NCBI GenBank assembly: GCA_027065125.1
Contig: JAMOOV010000093.1
Location: 1 to 43,813, forward strand
Reading direction: 5' to 3'
DNA length: 43,813 nucleotides
DNA from: Campylobacterales bacterium
GTDB lineage: Bacteria > Campylobacterota > Campylobacteria > Campylobacterales > JALSKU01
The notes under the pieces: generated by a model
Databases searched by the model: none
What the model saw: only the letters and a program-made list of their open reading frames with translations
Told to the model about the DNA's origin: nothing
Shown here: piece by piece, positions 8,627-21,439 of the stretch
Position numbering within the stretch: the stretch's first letter is position 1
Layout: each line of letters starts with the position of its first letter
Translations under genes and position numbers: made by a program

Positions 8627-10932
8627 TATAACTCTTTTTTTACAATTCTAAATGTAAAATATTTGGACACAAAACTATTATCACCTATTTTATTAAATTG
8701 TATTATTGCAGCATTTGGATTTTTAACCTCAAGATAGAGTATGCCAAGAGCAAGTCTGCTTTCAAAATTATTCGAATCAGTCAATTTTGCAAGCTCCAAA
8801 AGGGCTATGGCATTCGCATCATGTCCTGCCCCTATAGCGGCTATTGAAGCAAGAAAAAGAGTATTTGAATCATCTATTTTATACACATCTATCAATTCAT
8901 TATATATCGCATACGATTCTTCATAATTTTTAGTATATATATCCACATAAGCGAGAGCTTGCATAACATCAACAGCATCATCCTTCTCATTTTCAAGCTG
9001 TTTTTCAAGAATTTCCCGAATATAATATAACATCCCGGAAATTTGTAAACTTTTTATATATAAATCTCTTGCAACCACCGGCCCATAAAAAAGAGATTTA
9101 AAGTCAACATCTTTTTTTAAAAAATTTTCTTGTATAGCTTTTGCCAAATCTTTTATGTTTTTACCATGCATTTTCGCATTTGTGTATATAAGTTGAGCCA
9201 CCATATCTCTATGCATTATAGATTTTAGTGCGATAGCTTTTTGCAAAAAAAGTTCACTATTTTTTATATTTTTTGCAACTATTGCCTCAAAGATCAAATT
9301 TATTGCCCTGTTAGACTTATCTATTTCGGCAAAATCCAATGCTGAAATCAAATCATTTTTTGCAAATTCTATAAGTGCAATATAAAATTTTTTATTTTTT
9401 ATATTTTTATCATTATGTATATCGCTATTTACCTCTTCTATAAGTTTATCACTATTTTGATGTATCAACTGCTTTGCAAATATTGCAAATATACCGGATA
9501 GATAGTTTTTACTATCAAGATGATAACTTTTTATAAAATTTACATATGCTTTAGAGTAGTTTTTCATCTGAGCATACGAAAGCCCTAAATCATAATACAG
9601 TATCGCATGATTTTGATACTTATCCTTTAAAGAGTTAAATATTTTATTAGCCTCACTTATTTTAAAATCTAAAGCTTTTTTAATTCCTGTTGAAATATCT
9701 TTATTGATTTTTGAAATTGTAGCACTTTGAGATAATAGCATAAGAGCATTTTTCGTCTCGCCAATAGAGATATTGATACTACCTTTTCTGATATATTCGA
9801 TAGTTTGATTTGCATTAAAAACTTTATATGGTGCAAAATAAAATATCAATCCATATTCGCTTTCTCTTTCTAAAAATATATCTTTTTCATAAAATTTTTG
9901 AGACAAAGAGGTGTCATATAAAGATGGTTTTAGGGCTATTGATACAGGATATATCTTCATACTTTTTTCCTTATATGCCTCAACCGCATCTTTGATACTT
10001 TTTGAAGCTGAAGAAAAAAGTCCTATTTTTATATATGATAATACCATTGCCATTAATGACTCAAGAGGATGATTTGTTGCTTTGTATGATTTATTAAAAT
10101 GCTTAATAGCTATATTATACTTTCCAATTTTTGCATACAAAAGTCCAAGGGTCAATTCATTGTCAAAATTATTGTTTTTTTCAAGATAATTAATAGCCGA
10201 TAAATCATCTCCAAATAATGCATTTGCTTTCGAAGCCATATAATTTTGTTCGGTTTTATAATACTTTGAGCTTGGATGTCTTATTGGAATCAAAGATTCA
10301 AAATAAAACTCTTTATAATAATTAATCAATGCTACATAATATGAATAAAGAGGGGAATTGGTTTCATATGGCAAATATATTTCAGACAAATCCAAATAGT
10401 ATCTAAAAAGTTTTTTATTATTTAATTTGATTGCACAAACAGCACAATTTATAGCACTAACACATCTATTTTGCCCATTATTGATCGCTTTTTTAAAATA
10501 TTTTATAGCCTCTTTGTAGCTTTTATCCTTCATTCTTACAACACCAAGATTGTAGTTAGAAATGGACTCATTGTATGAAGCTATCTCTTTATACAATTTC
10601 AAAGCATCTTGTTTATCGCCTTTTTTATAAAGAATATTTGCCTTTTTAATTAAGTGTTCAATTTTTAAAGGAGCAAACTGGGTAGAATGTTCTTTTTGTA
10701 CTATTTGTTTTACTATTTGATTTGTATTTAAAGTATCATCCTTTTTTTTATTTTTCAACAAAACAATAACAACCACAATCACGACTGCAAGTAATACGGT
10801 CGATAATGAAGCTATAATGATAATATTTTTTTTATTTAATATTTTTTCGCTTTTTTCCTCTTTTGGTGCTTCAGGCTTACTTTCGTTATCACCCTCTTCA
10901 AGAATTATTATATCATCTTGTTCTTCAGCCAT
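8626..10932 (-). CDS. pflB: TPR-repeat membrane protein, PflB-like flagellar motor disk component
   Basis: Acidic N-term, single TM (IIIIASLSTVLLAVVIVVVIVLL), many TPRs; adjacent to serS-trpS as I recall for C. jejuni Cj0390. Confidence 0.72.
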   Translation of the reverse strand: MAEEQDDIIILEEGDNESKPEAPKEEKSEKILNKKNIIIIASLSTVLLAVVIVVVIVLLKNKKKDDTLNTNQIVKQIVQKEHSTQFAPLKIEHLIKKANILYKKGDKQDALKLYKEIASYNESISNYNLGVVRMKDKSYKEAIKYFKKAINNGQNRCVSAINCAVCAIKLNNKKLFRYYLDLSEIYLPYETNSPLYSYYVALINYYKEFYFESLIPIRHPSSKYYKTEQNYMASKANALFGDDLSAINYLEKNNNFDNELTLGLLYAKIGKYNIAIKHFNKSYKATNHPLESLMAMVLSYIKIGLFSSASKSIKDAVEAYKEKSMKIYPVSIALKPSLYDTSLSQKFYEKDIFLERESEYGLIFYFAPYKVFNANQTIEYIRKGSINISIGETKNALMLLSQSATISKINKDISTGIKKALDFKISEANKIFNSLKDKYQNHAILYYDLGLSYAQMKNYSKAYVNFIKSYHLDSKNYLSGIFAIFAKQLIHQNSDKLIEEVNSDIHNDKNIKNKKFYIALIEFAKNDLISALDFAEIDKSNRAINLIFEAIVAKNIKNSELFLQKAIALKSIMHRDMVAQLIYTNAKMHGKNIKDLAKAIQENFLKKDVDFKSLFYGPVVARDLYIKSLQISGMLYYIREILEKQLENEKDDAVDVMQALAYVDIYTKNYEESYAIYNELIDVYKIDDSNTLFLASIAAIGAGHDANAIALLELAKLTDSNNFESRLALGILYLEVKNPNAAIIQFNKIGDNSFVSKYFTFRIVKKEL

Positions 10933-10944
10933 ATTCCCTCGTTG

Positions 10945-13151
<2,207 letters not shown>

Positions 13152-13210
13152 TTTAATAATCCTTAAATATAAATTTCTAAATTATATCAAAAATAGATTA
13201 ATATTTTGCT

Positions 13211-13224
13211 TGTTACAAGTAACA
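13211..13224. promoter_or_regulatory. Palindrome TGTTAC-AA-GTAACA upstream of trpS, possible operator
   Basis: Perfect 6-bp inverted repeat about 60 bp upstream of the trpS start. Confidence 0.3.
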
Positions 13225-13368
13225 GATTATAATAAATTTTTCAACCTATTTTTTAACACTCTATTTTTCAGTAACCATAATTCTAAAACAATCCATAGAA
13301 ATACTCTCTGATATATTACTTTATAAATCTTCTATAGTTTCCGTATTTATCGTACTTTAAAGCACTTT

Positions 13369-13740
13369 TTAATCACAATAAGGAGCTAACCATTTATCAA
13401 ATAGAATATATCTGTATTTTACTTCATTGCAAAAGTGAAGAATATTAAGCTTATCTTGCATAATCTCATTTTTACTGAAGAGAGATTTTTTGATATACTT
13501 TTTGTACTCTTCACTGCAGACATCCTTGCTCTTTATGATAATCTCATATCCTAATGGAATTGATATTCCTGCAGTATCAGTATAGTGGAAGTTTAGCATG
13601 AAGTTTATGTATATGTCTTGTAAATTTTACATACTCAAGCAAAGTAATTTTAGTACTTGATAGGAATATACTATTACTTTTTGTAAATTTCTAAATTCTT
13701 TTTTATCGTAATATCAGCAAATCTATTAAAATATCAAGAG
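13369..13740 (-). pseudogene. Decayed DDE transposase (IS4-like) fragments
   Basis: INFMLNFHYTDTAGISIPLGYEIIIKS...KNEIMQDKLNILHFCNEVKYRYILFDKWLAP matches remembered IS4-like core; upstream frame carries SNSIFLSSTKITLLEYV; stops and frameshifts. Confidence 0.65.
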
Positions 13741-13757
13741 GTCATATGGCTTGACTT

Positions 13758-14495
13758 TTATTTGAGCATTATTATCCCGCAAAATCTTCCGGTCCGACCA
13801 TCTCTTCTATATGAAAAATAATTTTTATCACAACTGGTACAAATATCGGATATTTTTAAATGTTCCGGCATGATACCCTCATTTAAAAGTTGTGCTTTTA
13901 ACATATTTTTTATATCAAGATAATATTTTCCATTTTTTTCGACGATGTAGCTATTGCCAAATTTTTCTTGACTTAAATATGCCAAATCTTTACCTATTTC
14001 ATAACAACAAACCCCTATAGAGGGACCGACATGGGCATATATATCTTCAGACTTTGAGTCAAAATTATCTTTTAGAGAAGTTATAGCGGATTTGACTATA
14101 TTTTTAAAAGTTCCCTCTCTACCGGAGTGAAGAGCGGCTATAAGCTTTCTTTTTTTATCATACAGCAAAACTGTGGCACAATCGGCAGACATAGCCATAA
14201 GAGGGATCTTTCTTCTGTCAGTTATCAATCCGTCGGTATCTTTTATCTCCGATAAAAAGCTATTTTTCACCACTTCTATACGGCTACTATGCACCTGCCT
14301 CATATAAACAAGATTTTCAAGCAAAAAGCCCTCTTTGTCTGCTATTAGCTCTCTATTTTTTACAACATCACTAACATTATCGCCGACATTATGGCTGACA
14401 TTTAAACTATCAAACGGACTTTTTGAAAAACCTCCGTTTCTATCTGTAAAAAAGGCTAAAACATTCTCATCTTCAAAAAATGCTCTCATTACCAT
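13758..14495 (-). CDS. pgeF: YfiH/PgeF (DUF152) family peptidoglycan editing factor / purine nucleoside phosphorylase
   Basis: MRQVHSSRIEVV, SADCATVLLYD, ALHSGREGTFKNIV, GPSIGVCCYEIG. Confidence 0.9.
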   Translation of the reverse strand: MVMRAFFEDENVLAFFTDRNGGFSKSPFDSLNVSHNVGDNVSDVVKNRELIADKEGFLLENLVYMRQVHSSRIEVVKNSFLSEIKDTDGLITDRRKIPLMAMSADCATVLLYDKKRKLIAALHSGREGTFKNIVKSAITSLKDNFDSKSEDIYAHVGPSIGVCCYEIGKDLAYLSQEKFGNSYIVEKNGKYYLDIKNMLKAQLLNEGIMPEHLKISDICTSCDKNYFSYRRDGRTGRFCGIIMLK

Positions 14496-15094
14496 CTCGC
14501 CATTATCTTATCCACATCATTCCAAGAAATCTCTCTATTTTTTTTAAATATGTGATATATGTATCGTGCAAACATATCCGTTTCTATATTTATTTCTCTT
14601 CCCTTTTTATAGCTATCGAATATAGTATTTTTTATGGTATGTGGGATAATCGTAAGCCTAAATGAGTCTTCGTAAACATCATTTATAGTTAAACTGACAC
14701 CATCTATAGCTATACTCCCCTTTGGAACTACGAATTTCATAAAATCTTTTGGCAAAGAGATAAAAAAATCATATCCATTATCCACTCTTTTTATCTCCTT
14801 GACAACACCTTTGCAGTCTATATGCCCTTGCAAAATATGTCCCTCAACTCTATCGCTCAATTTCATAGCGGGTTCAATATGAACTCTACCGTTTAGATTT
14901 TGTACTGCCAAAACAGATCTGCTTTCTTGGGATAACTCTACCACAAAACCTCCCTCCATAATCTTAACAACCGTCAAACAAGCTCCGTTAACCGCTATAG
15001 AATCTCCGATTTGAGGTTTATAATTTGCTTTTACAATCAATGTCTCTTTTTCACTTTTTGACATCGCTATCTCTCTTATGAGTCCGGTAAACAT
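14489..15094 (-). CDS. ribE: Riboflavin synthase alpha subunit (start trimmed to MFTGLI)
   Basis: MFTGLIREI start, GDSIAVNGACLTV and GSIAIDGVSLTIN duplicated motifs. Confidence 0.93.
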   Translation of the reverse strand: MFTGLIREIAMSKSEKETLIVKANYKPQIGDSIAVNGACLTVVKIMEGGFVVELSQESRSVLAVQNLNGRVHIEPAMKLSDRVEGHILQGHIDCKGVVKEIKRVDNGYDFFISLPKDFMKFVVPKGSIAIDGVSLTINDVYEDSFRLTIIPHTIKNTIFDSYKKGREINIETDMFARYIYHIFKKNREISWNDVDKIMARW

Positions 15095-15190
15095 TTGACT
15101 TCCTATATTATTATTTTTCATATTATACAAAAATAAGAGCAAAAGTAGTATAATTTCTTTTTATTCTCCAAGAAAAACAAGAGGACAAGT

Positions 15191-17062
15191 ATGAAATTTG
15201 ATGTTATAGTTATCGGCGGAGGTCATGCAGGTATAGAAGCAGCACTTATATCAGCAAGAATGGGCAAAGAAACTCTTCTTATTACCATTTTAGTAGAGCA
15301 AATAGGAGCGGCAAGTTGCAACCCCGCTATAGGAGGACTTGCTAAAGGTCATTTAGTAAAAGAGATAGATGCTTTAGGCGGACAAATGGGTATAACTACC
15401 GATAATACGGCTATACAATTTAGAACCTTGAATAGCTCAAAAGGTCCTGCGGTTAGAGGTAGCAGAGCACAGATAGATATGGATAGATATAGAATGTTTA
15501 TGAGAAATATCTGCCTAAATACGGACAATCTAAGCTTAAAACAGGAAATTGCCGATGAGATCATAGTAGAAAACGGTAAAGTAACCGGAGTGATAACAAA
15601 TCTAAAAAATCACTATCATGCCAAAAATGTCATCATAACGGCAGGAACTTTTTTAAAAGGTCTTATTCATATAGGAGATTTCAAACAAAGTGCAGGAAGA
15701 GCGGGAGAGTTTCCGTCAAATAAACTAAGCGACTCTCTAAGAGAACTCGGACTCTCCGTGCAACGACTAAAGACAGGGACTTGTGCCAGAATAGATGCTA
15801 AAACAATTGATTTTTCAAAAATGGAGCTTCAAGACGGAGACTATCCGCCTCAACCATTTAGCTTTAGAACAAACAAAGAAGAATTTAACCCCAAACAGTT
15901 ACCTTGCTACATAACTTACACAAATGAAAAAACACATGCCATCATAGAGGGAAATTTTTATAGAGCACCACTTTTTACGGGTCAGATAGAAGGAAGAGGT
16001 CCAAGATACTGCCCAAGTATAGAGGATAAGATCAACCGCTTTAGAGACAAAGAGAGGCATCATCTTTTTATAGAACCACAAACTCTTGAAGCAACTGAAT
16101 ACTATATAAACGGTCTTACCACATCTCTTCCAACTGATACACAGATAGAAATGATCCACTCCATAAAAGGTCTTGAAAATGCCAAAATCGTTAGATACGG
16201 ATATGCTATAGAGTATGATTTTGTCGATCCTACAGAGTTAAAACACTCTCTTGAGACAAAAAAGATCAAAGGATTATATCTAGCCGGACAAATAAATGGC
16301 ACTACCGGGTATGAAGAGGCTGCCGCTCAAGGTTTGATGGCGGGTATTAATGCATCTTTAAGTTGTGAAAATAAAGAGCCTTTGGTACTAAGAAGAGATG
16401 AGGCATATATCGGGGTTTTGATAGACGACCTTGTAACAAAAGGAACAAAAGAACCATACAGAATGTTTACTTCAAGAGCAGAGTATAGACTTCTTTTAAG
16501 AGAGGATAATGCCGATATAAGACTTATGGGATATGGCTACAAACTTGGACTTATCGACGAAGAGAGTTATGAAAAAATGCTTTACAAAAAAGAGTGGACA
16601 AAAAAGGGGCTTGAAATACTTCAAACAAGAAGTATAACCCCCTCAAAAGAGAACAATGCTTTTTTGCACTCCATAGGTGAAGATAAAATATCGGACAAAG
16701 TTGAACTTAGAAAAATAGTGGCAAGAAAAAGTTTCACTATGGACAAACTCGACAAACTTGCAGGAGAATTCACCCAACTACCACCGCATATAAAAGAGCA
16801 GATACTCATAGAAGCTAAATACTTCAACTATATCAACAAGCAAAAAGAGCAAATCGACAAAATGAAAACACTTATGGATATGAAAATCCCCAAAGAATTA
16901 GACATAGATGCGATTTCCGGTCTAAGCAATGAAGTAAAAGAGAAGTTAAAAGAGATACAACCCCCAACACTTTTTGCAGCAAGCGAAATCAGTGGTATAA
17001 CTCCAGCCGCCATAGATATACTCCAAATTTACATCAAAATGCATGTAAAAAGCCGATCATAA
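15191..17062 (+). CDS. mnmG: tRNA uridine-5-carboxymethylaminomethyl(34) synthesis enzyme MnmG
   Basis: [52 protein letters not shown]. Confidence 0.97.
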   Translation: MKFDVIVIGGGHAGIEAALISARMGKETLLITILVEQIGAASCNPAIGGLAKGHLVKEIDALGGQMGITTDNTAIQFRTLNSSKGPAVRGSRAQIDMDRYRMFMRNICLNTDNLSLKQEIADEIIVENGKVTGVITNLKNHYHAKNVIITAGTFLKGLIHIGDFKQSAGRAGEFPSNKLSDSLRELGLSVQRLKTGTCARIDAKTIDFSKMELQDGDYPPQPFSFRTNKEEFNPKQLPCYITYTNEKTHAIIEGNFYRAPLFTGQIEGRGPRYCPSIEDKINRFRDKERHHLFIEPQTLEATEYYINGLTTSLPTDTQIEMIHSIKGLENAKIVRYGYAIEYDFVDPTELKHSLETKKIKGLYLAGQINGTTGYEEAAAQGLMAGINASLSCENKEPLVLRRDEAYIGVLIDDLVTKGTKEPYRMFTSRAEYRLLLREDNADIRLMGYGYKLGLIDEESYEKMLYKKEWTKKGLEILQTRSITPSKENNAFLHSIGEDKISDKVELRKIVARKSFTMDKLDKLAGEFTQLPPHIKEQILIEAKYFNYINKQKEQIDKMKTLMDMKIPKELDIDAISGLSNEVKEKLKEIQPPTLFAASEISGITPAAIDILQIYIKMHVKSRS

Positions 17063-17075
17063 AAAATCGGCTTTT
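17047..17075 (+). terminator. Hairpin terminator overlapping the mnmG 3' end
   Basis: aaaagccgat / atcggctttt perfect 10-bp inverted repeat, 9-nt loop, T-rich 3' arm. Confidence 0.7.
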
Positions 17076-17173
17076 GCAATACATTTTTTTTGAGTTTTAT
17101 AAATTGTCGTTGATTGATTATCTCCTTTTTAATTTTTATATGTTATTATATCAATTAGCTATATAATTGTTGG

Positions 17174-17179
17174 TATAAT
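17174..17179 (+). promoter_or_regulatory. Candidate -10 (TATAAT) for the pyrB operon
   Basis: TATAAT about 37 nt upstream of pyrB ATG in an AT-rich gap after a terminator. Confidence 0.35.
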
Positions 17180-17215
17180 TATACTATAAAAAATCAAACC
17201 ATAGGCAAATAGAAG

Positions 17216-18097
17216 ATGAAGCACCTTATAAATGCAAAAGATTTTACTAAAGCTGAGATTGAAAGACTTTTTAAAAGAGCAGAGGAGTTTCTTGACGAAA
17301 AACCAAGAGATATTCTTCTTGGCAAAAGCATCATAACCATCTTTTTTGAAAATTCAACAAGGACAAGAAGCAGTTTTGAAATGGCAGCAAAAAGACTAGG
17401 AGCAAGTGTCGTAAGTCTTGATATTTCAAAAAGTTCATCAAGCAAAGGCGAAACACTTTTTGATACTGCAGCAAATCTGGATGCGATGGGACCTGATGCT
17501 ATAGTTGTAAGACACAAAAATGCAGGAGTTCCCAAAATACTCTCAAACTATGTAAACTGCCCCATAATTAACGGCGGCGACGGAAGTCATGCTCATCCCA
17601 CTCAAGCTTTACTTGATCTTTTTACCATTACAAGACACTTAAAAAAGACAAAAGGAAAAAAGATATCTATAGTAGGAGATATAAAAAATTCACGAGTTGC
17701 CAATAGCAACATAGAATTATTGACTCTTTTTGGTTTTGATATTACTCTTGTAGCTCCTCCTCACTTTATGCCTAAAACCGATCTAAAAAAGTGCTACGAC
17801 TTAAAAGAGGGAGTTAAAGATGCCGATATCATCATGAGCCTTAGAACCCAGACAGAAAGACACACAAATCAAATATATGCATCTTTAAAAGATTATGCGG
17901 AGGATTTTTGTATAACAGAGAAGATACTGAAAGATAGAGATGTACTCTTGATGCATCCGGGTCCCGTTAATAGGAATATAGACATAAACGACAAATGTAT
18001 GAAAGATAAAAGATCTGTTATTTTAGAACAGGTTAAAAACGGAGTAGCCATTAGAATGGCAGTATTAGAAAAATTAATAAAACAGGATAAAGCATGA
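17216..18097 (+). CDS. pyrB: Aspartate carbamoyltransferase catalytic subunit
   Basis: [40 protein letters not shown]. Confidence 0.96.
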   Translation: MKHLINAKDFTKAEIERLFKRAEEFLDEKPRDILLGKSIITIFFENSTRTRSSFEMAAKRLGASVVSLDISKSSSSKGETLFDTAANLDAMGPDAIVVRHKNAGVPKILSNYVNCPIINGGDGSHAHPTQALLDLFTITRHLKKTKGKKISIVGDIKNSRVANSNIELLTLFGFDITLVAPPHFMPKTDLKKCYDLKEGVKDADIIMSLRTQTERHTNQIYASLKDYAEDFCITEKILKDRDVLLMHPGPVNRNIDINDKCMKDKRSVILEQVKNGVAIRMAVLEKLIKQDKA

Positions 18098-19824
18098 CAG
18101 AATGGAATTTAAACGATCTTTTTAAGAGCGATGAGGATTTAGAAAAATTTGTTAACAAAGTTGAAAAAGAGGCTAAAAAATTTCAAAAAAAATACAAAGA
18201 CCATATAAAAAAAATCGGCACAAAAGAGTTTTTAAAAGCTCTTAAAAGTTACGAAAAGATACTAAACTCTATATCAAAAGCAGCAACATATACATTTTTA
18301 AAATTTGCTAAAAATTCTGAAAATGGAAATTTCTATGCCATGTATTCTCAAAAATTTAGTCATATCGAAGAGAATTTACTTTTTTTTGAACTTGAATTCA
18401 ATCAAATACATTCAAAAAAACAAAACAACTTTATAAAACATAGCGGTAAATATAAATTTTTTCTACAATCTTTAAAAAAGGAGAAGAAACATCAACTTTC
18501 TCAAAAAGAGGAAAAAATCCTTTTGAAAAAAAGCTTAACCAGTTCAAGAGCATTTAGCAGACTGTTTGACGAACATTTCAGCCGAATGAAATTTAGACTC
18601 AAAGGCAAAGAGATGAGTGAAGAGGAGGTGCTTTCAAAGCTCTACTCAAATGATAGAAAAGTGAGAAAAAGTGCAGCAAACTCCTTAACCAAAGAGCTTA
18701 AAAAGAGTACCCACTTAACTTCATATATATTCAATATGGTGAAAACAGACCTAAAAATAGAGTGCGATATCAGAAGATATAAATCAGTAGAGGAACCAAG
18801 ACATATAAGCAATAAAATTTCACAAAAAAGTGTAGATGCACTCATAAAAACAACCGGCAAAAACTTTGATATTTCAAAAGAGTATTATGAGATAAAAAGA
18901 GAAATTATAGGATACAAAAAACTTTATGACTATGACAGATATGCACCTTACAAGCAAGATAATGAAAAGATAGAGTATGAGGATGCCAAAAAAATGGTTC
19001 TTGATGCTTTTAAATCTTTTGATAAAAAGTTTTACGATATAGCCCAAAAAGCCCTTGAAGAGGGTTGGTGTGATGTCTATCCGAAAGATAAAAAAAGAGG
19101 CGGTGCTTTTTCACATCCTGCCTCCACAGACACTCATCCGTATGTGATGTTAAATTATACCAAACAAAGAAGAGATATATTTACCATAGCTCACGAATTG
19201 GGTCATGCCATACATCAATACCTATCAAGAAAGGTCGGATATCTCGGAAGTGATACACCGCTAACAACTTCAGAAACTGCTTCCGTTTTTGCCGAAATGC
19301 TACTTTTTGATTATATCAAAAAAATAACACCTAAAGAGAAACTTTTACCGATATACGGAGGTAAACTTGAAGATATATTTGCCACACTATTTAGACAGAT
19401 AATCTTTACGACATTCGAAAAAAAAGTCCACTCTCACGAGGGTGAATTGACAGTAGAAAAATTTAGTGAGTATTGGATGCAAGAAAACAAAAAAATGTTT
19501 CCAAAAAGTATGGAATTTAGTAAAGGATATGAAATATGGTGGAGTTATATCCCACACTTTATACACACACCTTTTTATTGTTATGCTTATAGCTATGCAC
19601 AATTACTTGTTATGGCGATATATGGGCTATATAAAAAAAATACTCCAAACTTCAAAAAGAATTATATAAAATTTTTATCAAGCGGAGGTAGCAAAAGTCC
19701 TAAAGAGTTGATATCAATATTTGGTTTTGATATAGAAGATGAAAAGTTTTGGAATATAGGCATAGAAGAGGTAAAAAAACTTTTTGAAGAGTTTAAAGCA
19801 ATAAGGAGTCAATATGCTTCATAA
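18094..19824 (+). CDS. pepF: Oligoendopeptidase F (M3B)
   Basis: HELGHAIHQ zinc motif; M3B architecture; overlaps pyrB stop (ATGA). Confidence 0.93.
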   Translation: MTEWNLNDLFKSDEDLEKFVNKVEKEAKKFQKKYKDHIKKIGTKEFLKALKSYEKILNSISKAATYTFLKFAKNSENGNFYAMYSQKFSHIEENLLFFELEFNQIHSKKQNNFIKHSGKYKFFLQSLKKEKKHQLSQKEEKILLKKSLTSSRAFSRLFDEHFSRMKFRLKGKEMSEEEVLSKLYSNDRKVRKSAANSLTKELKKSTHLTSYIFNMVKTDLKIECDIRRYKSVEEPRHISNKISQKSVDALIKTTGKNFDISKEYYEIKREIIGYKKLYDYDRYAPYKQDNEKIEYEDAKKMVLDAFKSFDKKFYDIAQKALEEGWCDVYPKDKKRGGAFSHPASTDTHPYVMLNYTKQRRDIFTIAHELGHAIHQYLSRKVGYLGSDTPLTTSETASVFAEMLLFDYIKKITPKEKLLPIYGGKLEDIFATLFRQIIFTTFEKKVHSHEGELTVEKFSEYWMQENKKMFPKSMEFSKGYEIWWSYIPHFIHTPFYCYAYSYAQLLVMAIYGLYKKNTPNFKKNYIKFLSSGGSKSPKELISIFGFDIEDEKFWNIGIEEVKKLFEEFKAIRSQYAS

Positions 19825-20287
19825 ATTAGTTGATAAAAACGGTTTTAGAACAATAATGCAATCTCACTGTGAAGATATTATTGCATTTTTATTTGATGAA
19901 AATATTGAGTTTTCCATACTAACATCACTATCAAATATAACATTTGAACCGATTTTACCCGAGGAGATAACAAGTGAGTTTAAACCCTTAACTTTTTTTA
20001 CTCTTGCGGGATACACATACGAAAGTTCAAGATTGAATGAAGGGATTTTAAGCTTTGAAGCTGGATTTGGTAGAGAAAATATCGGTAGTCTTGTCTCTGT
20101 ACCAGTTTATGCGATATTGCAAATCTTAGTTGATAATACTCCTATATTTATCAATCTATCAACACCACCTGAGAAAAAAAGCGATAAAAAACGAGAGGCT
20201 AAAAAAAGTAATGAGGGAATTGACAAATCAATGAATATCTTTTTATCAAATCCCAACAATAAAAAACTTTTCAAAAAAAAGAGATAG
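19814..20287 (+). CDS. Conserved hypothetical protein (Campylobacterota-type, downstream of pepF)
   Basis: 157-aa ORF overlapping pepF 3' end by 11 bp; RBS aaggag; hydrophobic core. Confidence 0.75.
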   Translation: MLHKLVDKNGFRTIMQSHCEDIIAFLFDENIEFSILTSLSNITFEPILPEEITSEFKPLTFFTLAGYTYESSRLNEGILSFEAGFGRENIGSLVSVPVYAILQILVDNTPIFINLSTPPEKKSDKKREAKKSNEGIDKSMNIFLSNPNNKKLFKKKR

Positions 20288-20311
20288 CGGAAATATACCG
20301 CTATATTTTTT
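20284..20311. terminator. Bidirectional terminator between convergent genes
   Basis: atagcgg-aaatata-ccgctat followed by a T-tract. Confidence 0.75.
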
Positions 20312-21200
20312 TAACATTCATTAAAAAGTCTATCATGCCATCTATATAAGCATCGTGTCTTCTGTCTTTTAGATAAACAATATACAAATGTCTTTTAAAC
20401 TTAACTCCTCTTATCCTTGCACTATATAAAGTACCGTTTTTTACTTCATCGTTTATTATATGAGAAGATATAATCGAAACTGTAGGTTTTCCATCTTGTG
20501 GTGCTTTTAAGATTGATTGTTTAACAGCAGTAGAACTTGATACTGTACTTCTCAAATCAAAAGAATTGCAATCAATCCCCATCTCTTCAAAAACTTCAGA
20601 AATTAATTCTCTAGTATGAGACCCTTCCTCTCTACAAATCCATTTAAAATTATATAAATCATCTTTTTTTACAAATTTTGGAAGAGGAGAGTTGCTAAAA
20701 AGCACCAATTCATCTTCTATCCACTCCCTATAAAGCATATTATTATAAAAAGATGGAGCTTCAACAACAGCTATATCAATCTTTTTATCATCAAGAAGTT
20801 CGACTATATTTTTGGATAAATCAATTTTTACCATAATATCATTTTTTATCTTATCTTTTATCTTATCAAGATAATTTGGAAGTATATAGTTTCCTACCGT
20901 AAAAGATGCCCCCATCATAAAAGTAAGTTGTTTATTGATAACTTTGAGTATATCTTTTTCGATATTAAATATACACTTTTCAAGCTTTATCGCAATAGTA
21001 TATATCTCTTCACCCTCTTTTGTAAGTCTTATGCCATTTTTCTTCCTATCTACAATTTTAGTTTCAATATAATCTTCAAGAAGTTTTATCTGTTGAGTAA
21101 CTGCAGGTTGAGAAATGCCCAGTTTTTTAGAAGCTTTAGAAAAACTTTTTTCTCTAACAACAGTTAAAAATGTCTGGATTTTTGAAAAGTCTTTTAACAT
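20301..21200 (-). CDS. LysR-family transcriptional regulator
   Basis: N-term HTH FLTVVREKSFSKASKKLGISQPAVTQQIKLLED; substrate-binding C-term. Confidence 0.92.
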   Translation of the reverse strand: MLKDFSKIQTFLTVVREKSFSKASKKLGISQPAVTQQIKLLEDYIETKIVDRKKNGIRLTKEGEEIYTIAIKLEKCIFNIEKDILKVINKQLTFMMGASFTVGNYILPNYLDKIKDKIKNDIMVKIDLSKNIVELLDDKKIDIAVVEAPSFYNNMLYREWIEDELVLFSNSPLPKFVKKDDLYNFKWICREEGSHTRELISEVFEEMGIDCNSFDLRSTVSSSTAVKQSILKAPQDGKPTVSIISSHIINDEVKNGTLYSARIRGVKFKRHLYIVYLKDRRHDAYIDGMIDFLMNVKKI

Positions 21201-21439
21201 TGCATATCCTTTTTATCTTATTGCATAATTACAATTATAACCAAATAAAATAATTTTTTCAACAACAAAATAATAAAAAATTATATAATGAAATTTTTAA
21301 TATCAAAATGTGATCAAAATTATTAAATACTTATATTTTTTTGATATAATATATAGAATTAAATTGATAATTAATGCTATGTGCCTATATATAAAATACT
21401 TTAAACTATAAGTACATAAAAAAACTATAGAGATATAAA

